This document shows, piece by piece, positions 57,863-64,000 of a DNA stretch of 64,000 nt. The translations under genes were made by a program, and so were the position numbers. Below the pieces are notes generated by a model. The model worked only from the letters and a program-made list of their open reading frames with translations. It was not told where the DNA came from and did not search any database. The stretch's first letter is position 1, and the number at the start of each line of letters is the position of its first letter. Source of the DNA: Agelaius tricolor (Eukaryota; Chordata; Aves; Passeriformes; Icteridae); assembly GCA_023055355.1 (NCBI GenBank), contig JALJCS010000035.1, positions 1,674,001 to 1,738,000 of the forward strand. The letters are read 5' to 3'.

Positions 57863-59829
57863 ATCCAGCCACAGAGGACGGGCAGTACCGTACCCGAGCC
57901 GTCATCTCCCTCTTTTAGCTCTTCCCAGCTGCTTCCCTCCTTCTCCTGCACGAGGGAAACTGGTGACCAGAGCCCCAGGGTCAGGGCCATGCTCAGAGGA
58001 GCAGGCAGTCCTGCCATGTCCTGATTATGTCATTGGAAGCCAGAAAGAAAACCAGGTTTTTCGCATTTTTTCCCCAAATGTCATTTCCATTAGGTCGTCT
58101 GTTTCAGCCAATTTAAGCTCTCAGCAGAATTCCCACCAAATTTTATATCAACTATTTTAGGGTAGGGTTTAAAAAAGTGAAAGAGTTTAACTAATTTTAA
58201 ACCCAGCGTTCCCGAGGGACACTTAACAAAACACACAATGTCTAAAAACCTTTGGAGTTTCAAGGAGTTCAAAATAACATTCCAGAAGGGATCTTTAGAA
58301 AAATGTTCCTGCACCGGTCCCGTTCCCGCCGCTGGGCTGGGCCCACTCTCTTTAATATCCCACATTTGTTTTCCATTTAGCTATCAAACCTACATTAAAA
58401 GAAAATCTCAGAGTAAATGAAATCGAGCTAACCTGCCTCCTTTCATTTCCAGAATATTTAAGGCATATTAAGGGAGCAGAGCCTGTCTGTTTTCATTGCC
58501 AGGGGGGTCAGGTAGCTCATGAGCTGCCCCTCTGAGCCCGTGGGATGGAGCCAGGGATGAGCACACCTTTGCTTTCCCTCATCCCAAACCCTCATGCTCT
58601 GCACCAACAGCCCTGAATCCACCCCAGGAGAGAAGTTCTGACTGCCACAGGAGGATTAAATATTGAAATGCAGGTGATGGAAGCTGCCCAATGGACTGTG
58701 CTGGTGGAAATCAAGTACTAGTCCAGTATTTTGAACCCAAATAATTCCTCCCAATGAGGCCAGACAGGATTGTTTAGCTTTGAATCTGAGCACGTGGACA
58801 GTAGTGGATGGTCCCACAGGTTGAAAACAGTGTAGATGCTTCTCTTTTTTTTCATTAATGGCTCAGAGACTGAAAAGGCAGCTACCAAATGGTAAATACA
58901 TCCCTAGAGATTCAAAAATTGTTGTTCTTAATTTGCATCTCCACCATAACAACATATCATTAGAACTAAAATACAGATGGGAGTTTTATAGCTTCTCAGA
59001 AATGAAGCAGGAATTGGCCAATGGGCCTTAGCAGTAGTTACAAATTTTTCAGCATGAGGCATCTCAAAAGTATTTTAGCCTTACAATACTTTTCTGTGTT
59101 ATGCTTTAATCTCAAGGAAGCATTAAAAAAAAAAAAGAAAGGAAAAAAAAACCAAAACGAAAACCACCAAATATATTTATTACATGACTAAGATAATAGG
59201 CAAAATCAGTAACATATATAGGAACAGAAGCCATGTTTTTTAACGTTCAACCTTGTCTTCTCAACACACTCTCTAAAATGGAAATGTTTCCCTATCTCCA
59301 CTTTGAGATGGAGGGAATCCATAAATCTCATTTTACACTAAACCAGGGACTCTGTGAAGCTCCCTCTGTACCTTTTGTCTGGAGAAACTGGATGTGTTTA
59401 GAGGTGGTTTTATTAAAAGAGGCTTGGAAGGAGTCATTTAAATCACCCTGCTTGGAATCCTGACAAAATTACCTGTGCTGAGCCCAAAATAAAAGCACCC
59501 TGTCACTTGCAGAATCCCATACCTTATATAAATATCAAAAAACTTCCCTCACTTGACAAAAAAATATTTGTTTCTTTATTAGTGCTCCCTCACTCACTCC
59601 TGCCCCTTTCTCACCCCTTGGCCCAGGTTACCCAGTGGCAGGGCTGCTCCCCAGCTCGGTGCTGGGTGGATTGTTTGGGGGTTAACTCTTGAAATTCCAT
59701 GTGGGAATGAGCCTCATCCTTGTACAACATCACCAGCACCCTTCTGGTGATGGCAGCCCTTTGAAAACCATTTTACATTGTCCTGATCTGTGTGGTGGGG
59801 AGTGATAGTGACCATGTGAGAAAGAAGTC

Positions 59830-59945
59830 TTATTTTAGTTTATTCCTAGTTTAATTTTTAAATTTTTCAATTTATTAAAAAGTTTTATTTTAGTTTATTC
59901 CTAGTTTTATTATTCTTAAATTTATTTTAGTTTATTCCTAGTGTT
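59830..59945. repeat. AT-rich minisatellite, three copies
   Basis: TTATTTTAGTTTATTCCTAG starts at 59830, 59885 and 59922, with AT-rich spacers of unequal length. Confidence 0.9.
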
Positions 59946-60708
59946 CATAGTATGGATGTCCTTCGACTCAAACATTTAATTTTTAGCTTTTTTTTTTTCA
60001 TAAAAGAAATAAAAATTGAGAATTTGTATGAGTCAACATCTGCCCAGAGAGCATTTGCTAAAATATTAACTGTACAAGTAGCTCAATACAAAGATTTCCC
60101 TCTTTCCATGAACAGCAGACAACATTTCTTTTTGTCAGCAAAGATATTTCAGATTTATTGAAGCATAGTAGGATAGTCTGTGTCCCAAACATACAAACAA
60201 AACTATAAATAGTTCAGGAAGATAAGAAAAGTATCTTACGTAAATACTCAGCCTAAAATGAATCCAGAATCCAGGAATCCTTCCTTGCTCCCCACTATAT
60301 TTAACATTTCCAGATGTGTCTGGATGACCAGTTTGGGATTAGGGGCCCACTCCTCAGAGACAATAAATTGGAATAAAAGTCCTATATATATAAATAAATA
60401 AATCTACTTTTCTACAGCTGTCCCTGTCCTGAACAAGCATTTGCTATTTCACAACAGAGATGGTTTTCACTGGATTTTGCCTGTCCTGTAGATCATTGCC
60501 AGGCACTTTCCTTTTCTTATTGTGGCTTCAAACTCTTTTATCCCTTTGGACCACCTGGTCCTGTGGTATTCAGACTGAACAGACTCAGATGTTGCAGTGG
60601 ACCAGGGGCCTCAGTGATCTTCACATTGTCACATTGTCAGTGATCTTGGTCAGGAAAAAATGTCACACCGTGCAGTCTGGGACACGAGATGAAAGCTGAA
60701 CTCCACGT

Positions 60709-60756
60709 CTAATTTTTAATCTAATTTTTAATCTGATTTTTAATCTGATTTTTAGT
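60709..60756. repeat. 12-bp tandem repeat, four units
   Basis: CTAATTTTTAAT (two copies) and CTGATTTTTAAT (one full copy plus a diverged final copy) start at 60709, 60721, 60733 and 60745. Confidence 0.92.
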
Positions 60757-62489
60757 CCAGCCAGGGAGGAGGAATGCAGTTCTCACAGAGTTCACAGCAG
60801 GGACTGAAGGCATCCCCTGCTTGTCCCATGACTGCCACCTGCACATGGAGGAGCCACATCCCACAGCCAGCACAGGTTCTGTGGACTCCTCAGGGAGTCT
60901 CTTCCTTCTCAACCAGAGATGTGAGGCTCTGAAAAATCCCTTAGTACTTTCAAGCAAAATAAAAAGGAAAAAAAAATAGCTAATTTCTAAAAAAGAAGTT
61001 TGTAAGAAATGAGAGATCATAAACCAGGCACATTTGGCTCGTTTTCCCTCAGAACTGGAAGGCTTTTTAGAGCAATGTGCAGAATTATTTTATTTCCTGG
61101 AGTTTCCCCTTCATCTGCTTTAGAGTGGCAGGTCTGTGTTCACACAGAATCTCAGAGACCTGCCCAAAGAGCTTCCCTGTGTGTTCCCCAGCTCCCGTCC
61201 CCCTGTCCCCAGTGCTGTGATATTTTCTGCTTGCAGAGCTCAACACACAGCTCATGTTTGCACTGCTCAGGCTCTAACAGCACCTCTATTTCTCATCAGT
61301 CAGAAAAAAACCAAACATAAACATCCCAAGGTTATATACAGCACTGATTTCTATTTTTGTCATCTTTAAAATAGTAGGTAAGTCCTGTAGTTCTATCCAA
61401 GTTGGCCCAATTCCTCTTTTTTGTTTGTTTGGGGTTTAATTATCTTGGAAGAAACGTGCTGGTGATTTTGGGTCTCTGCTGCAGTGCCGTGACCAAGTCT
61501 GTGCTCGGGTTATTCATCTCCAAGTCTGTGTTTTTGCAAAGTTTGGCACCTCCATGCCCCTCCCCATCAGGGAGAATTTCAGAATCTCTGCTCTCTCTCC
61601 TCCTGGAGTAGCACAGCCTGAGGGGAGGCTGCTGCAAGTGGGGTAAAGCACCAGCTCTTCACAGCTCCTGAGCAGACAGTGACTGGTGCAGGGAGACAGC
61701 AAAAAAAAAAAAAAGGCTTGTGAGGGGGATTTTGGCAGCAAAAAGCCAGGGCCCTGTGGAGAACTGCGGGGGGAATGGGTGCTGGGGAAGCTGGCAGCTC
61801 CTGGGCTGGAGAGGCAGATGCTGAACAGAGCCGTGCGTGCGCGGAGCTCGCGAGCAGCGAGCCAAGGTGCAGGACAGTAGCAGCCTGGAACTCTGTAAAT
61901 AAACAGCACACACAGATGGCAACAAGCAGATTCCTGTCCCTGCCCCAGGTCTGCGTGGCTGTGCAGGATGAGATGATCCCCAAGGCTGCTGTGTGCTGTA
62001 AGCTCTGCTGGGTGCCCTCACCACAGCTCGCTGTCCTGCTGAGCAGGCAGAGCCCTGCAGAAGTGCAGATTCTCTGGTTTTCAGCGTTGTCTAATGTCAG
62101 GAGCAGAGGTTTGGGCTGGAGCAGGTCTGTGTGTGTGAGAGGGAGCTGGCTCCTGTTCTGTCCCAAAGCACCATGGCCATGGTAATGTACTCCTGCCAGA
62201 GCTGGGCTGAGGGGACACTGAGGAACAGCAGTGAAAGTTCTCAGGTATAAGGGTGAAACAGGGCAAGGGCAGGGCACTCAAAGCATCAGTGATGGGGCCA
62301 ACATCTCCATGAGAACAGGGCCCAGGGTGAGCAGAAGAAAGCCCTGTCCTGAGAGCAGCAGGTGGGATCAGTGTCTGCGCATCCCCGTGCCTGAGGCACT
62401 CAGCTGGGTCCAGAGGTCACCTGGGTGGGGAGGGCTGGCAGTGCTGCAGGCACAGTCCTCCAGGAATCTGACAGTTTGAGTGAAATTTG

Positions 62490-62820
62490 GGATCCATCTG
62501 CACCCTCTTCCATGGCCAAGGCAGGCAAGCAATGGCATAAGATTCAGGGAAATAATGCATCTAATCCGCCTGAGTAATGCTAATGCAAGCCTCTTGATTA
62601 GTGTTTAGAAACCAGGCAAACAATTGATTTAAAATAATTGGTAAATTATGATTAAATAAAAACATTTATACAAAAGAGTTTGTCATTGATATGGTTAAAT
62701 AAATATTTGTAGAAGTAACTTATACTTGGCCCGGTGCCTGGGCGATGAGCTCTCTTGGGCTGGCTGTGGTTTCATTTTAATAAAGACCAGAAGGCATTCC
62801 AGGAATACATAATGCTCCCA
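62490..62820. promoter_or_regulatory. Candidate conserved non-coding element
   Basis: An AT-rich block bounded by GC-rich DNA. It is free of tandem repeats and LTR signatures, with dense TAAT/ATTA motifs and TGATTTAAAATAATTGG, then ATTTTAATAAAGACC. The composition resembles enhancer-type conserved elements near developmental genes. This is inference from base composition only. Confidence 0.25.
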
Positions 62821-63107
62821 GCCCATCCCATGGATATCTGGGGCTTTAGCTCTGCTCACCACTAACCCAGGCCCAGCTTTGCTTTGTGTCCCTCACCAGT
62901 GCTTGGCCCTGTCCTTGGCTGGGGCTGAGCCCCCAGAGCAGTGGCCGTGCCCAGGTGGCTCCATGGGGATGCAGGTGGGAGCACCAGCGTGGTGGGAGCT
63001 GAGATGGGGCAGTGCAAGCTGCTCTGTGGGGAAGCCTGGAGCTCTGGAGCTGCTGCAGGGCTTAGAGCAACACAGCTCTTATCAGGCCCTGCTCAGTGGG
63101 AGATTTC

Positions 63108-63225
63108 CAAGAGCTTTACAGAGGGGTTAGCCTCATTATGGCCAGTTGGAGATAAGGAAACCGAAGGGAGACGTGACTTGCTCAAAGTCCTGCTGTGGAG
63201 GGAACAGAAGCCAGGTCACCCCTGG
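63108..63225 (-). mobile_element. Ancient MIR-like SINE relic
   Basis: GATAAGGAAACCGAAGGGAG and GTGACTTGCTCAAAGTC (63151-63189) match the reverse complement of the MIR core (GAGGAAACTGAGG..., GTGACTTGCCCAAGGTC). AGAGCTTTACA just upstream and GAACAGAAGCCAGG downstream fit the flanking MIR segments. Highly diverged, as expected for an element older than the bird lineage. Confidence 0.55.
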
Positions 63226-64000
63226 CCAGGCCCTGTGGAGCCTCCTCAGCTCTCAGGGCGCTGCAGACTCGTCCCACTCAGCTCCACAGCCTGGCAGTGT
63301 CTGCACAGCCTGGGCATCCAGCTGCTCCATGGACCAAGGGGATCCATGCAGCCCCTCTGCCACCTGTGCTGCCTGAGAGCACCAGCTGGGATCTGGACAC
63401 AGGAGCTCTGGAAACACCCACAGAGTGAAGGGAGAGGGGGACACAGGTCAGCAAAATGGGTTATCAGGGGTCTGGGGGTGACACTGGCACTGCCATGGCT
63501 TCTCTGCCTCATTTCCAGGCAGCCACCAAGTCACCAGTGCTTGGAGCAGCCAGGCCAGGCACAGAACCCTTCCTGCCTGCACTGGCCACCCAGAAAGCAG
63601 CCAAGGGCTCCTCACTGCTACAAAACACACCAAGCTTGGCCTCACACGTTCCTCATTGCCCTCAGCACTGGTCATGCAGCTGCTCTCACCAGTCCAGCTG
63701 GCTGGGGAGTCGTAGGGACATCACCCTGCTCTTGGGGACATCACCCTGGCCCCAGCCTCACCCTCCTCATCCTCTGGCACAGGCTCCTGAGCCTGGGGGG
63801 TGAGGGCTGCCCAGAGGGGGGCACATTTGGCTGGCACTAAAGGCAGGAGAGCCACTGGACAGCACTCAGAGGTATCCAGCAGCACAGCCTGGGGATGCTT
63901 GGACCCTTGCTGGGGTGAGCAGAGGGGCTGGCTACAAGAGGAAGGACACAGGCAGGCAGCTCTAGGCTTGGTTTGCACCATGCACAAGGCACTGGCGAGG
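63226..64000. other. GC-rich unique sequence
   Basis: A 299-aa plus frame (62941-63840) spans this region and the MIR relic. It lacks any domain signature, and antisense frames overlap it, so it is not called as a gene. Nothing else recognised to the window end. Confidence 0.5.

Larger units (their letters stand above)
57863..63107. other. AT-richer unique sequence, possible conserved elements
   Basis: Positions 58010-58480 and 62490-62820 are low-repeat, AT-rich blocks with homeodomain-like motifs (TAATGCTAATGC and TTGATTAG around 62575-62605). Poly(A)-type runs occur at 59126-59150 and 61701-61714. Two small tandem repeats are listed separately. No exon recognised. Confidence 0.45.

Noticed and set aside
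62941..63840. 299-aa plus frame in non-repetitive DNA
   Set aside because: No recognisable domain or codon pattern, it spans a MIR-like relic, and antisense frames overlap it. The length is only modestly unexpected at this GC content.
1..64000. A novel multi-gene system
   Set aside because: No cluster of genuine coding regions exists in the window; the content is non-coding bird DNA with mobile-element relics and tandem arrays.

Overview
The window is vertebrate, and almost certainly bird, nuclear DNA. The direct evidence is four 5'-truncated CR1 LINE tails ending in the typical ATTCTRTGA-type 3' motif, many solo LTRs with TG...CA ends and 6-bp target duplications, and no sign of dense bacterial-type coding. 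The LTR types resemble those common in songbirds, so a passerine is the best guess (inference). No complete gene is visible. Almost every long open frame is a by-product of a tandem repeat or of GC-rich unique sequence. The setting looks like intergenic DNA or large introns, in a region unusually rich in minisatellites, as seen near chromosome ends or on small chromosomes.

Layout. 1-2190: unique sequence. 2195-2384: a candidate internal coding exon, followed by a stack of minus-strand LTR pieces (2395-3800). 3800-12120: mostly unique, with one LTR (about 5355-5870), a 31/32-bp minisatellite (7326), a CR1 tail (9331) and a palindrome cluster (10715). 12120-12690: decamer minisatellite with punctuating spacers. 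14213-15060: solo LTR sitting at the edge of a 100-bp tandem array. 16853-17635: 0.8 kb TTCC/CCGCCAC array. 18879-19238: 45-bp array. 19647-20923: nested LTRs with a GAA expansion. 23023-23548: solo LTR. 25588-25800: CR1. 28400-30350: GC-rich block centred on a 1-kb 31/39-bp minisatellite. 30659-31050: LTR. 31505-32188 and 34170-34995: two more minisatellites. 36815-38011: two LTRs. 39925-40159: CR1. 41832-42060: a candidate terminal exon with a poly(A) signal. 43465-48334: four LTRs, a CR1 tail, and 42-bp and 40-bp arrays. 50843-53473: a decamer array, two LTRs and a 41-bp array. 54748: a perfect 15-bp hairpin. 56800-57862: a tandem repeat of about 0.2 kb. 57862-63000: AT-richer unique DNA with possible conserved elements. 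63108-63225: an ancient MIR-like SINE relic.

No multi-gene system, operon, CRISPR array, tRNA or rRNA gene was recognised. The most useful leads are two candidate exons, two strong hairpins, an inverted pair of LTRs, and the exceptional density and order of the tandem arrays.
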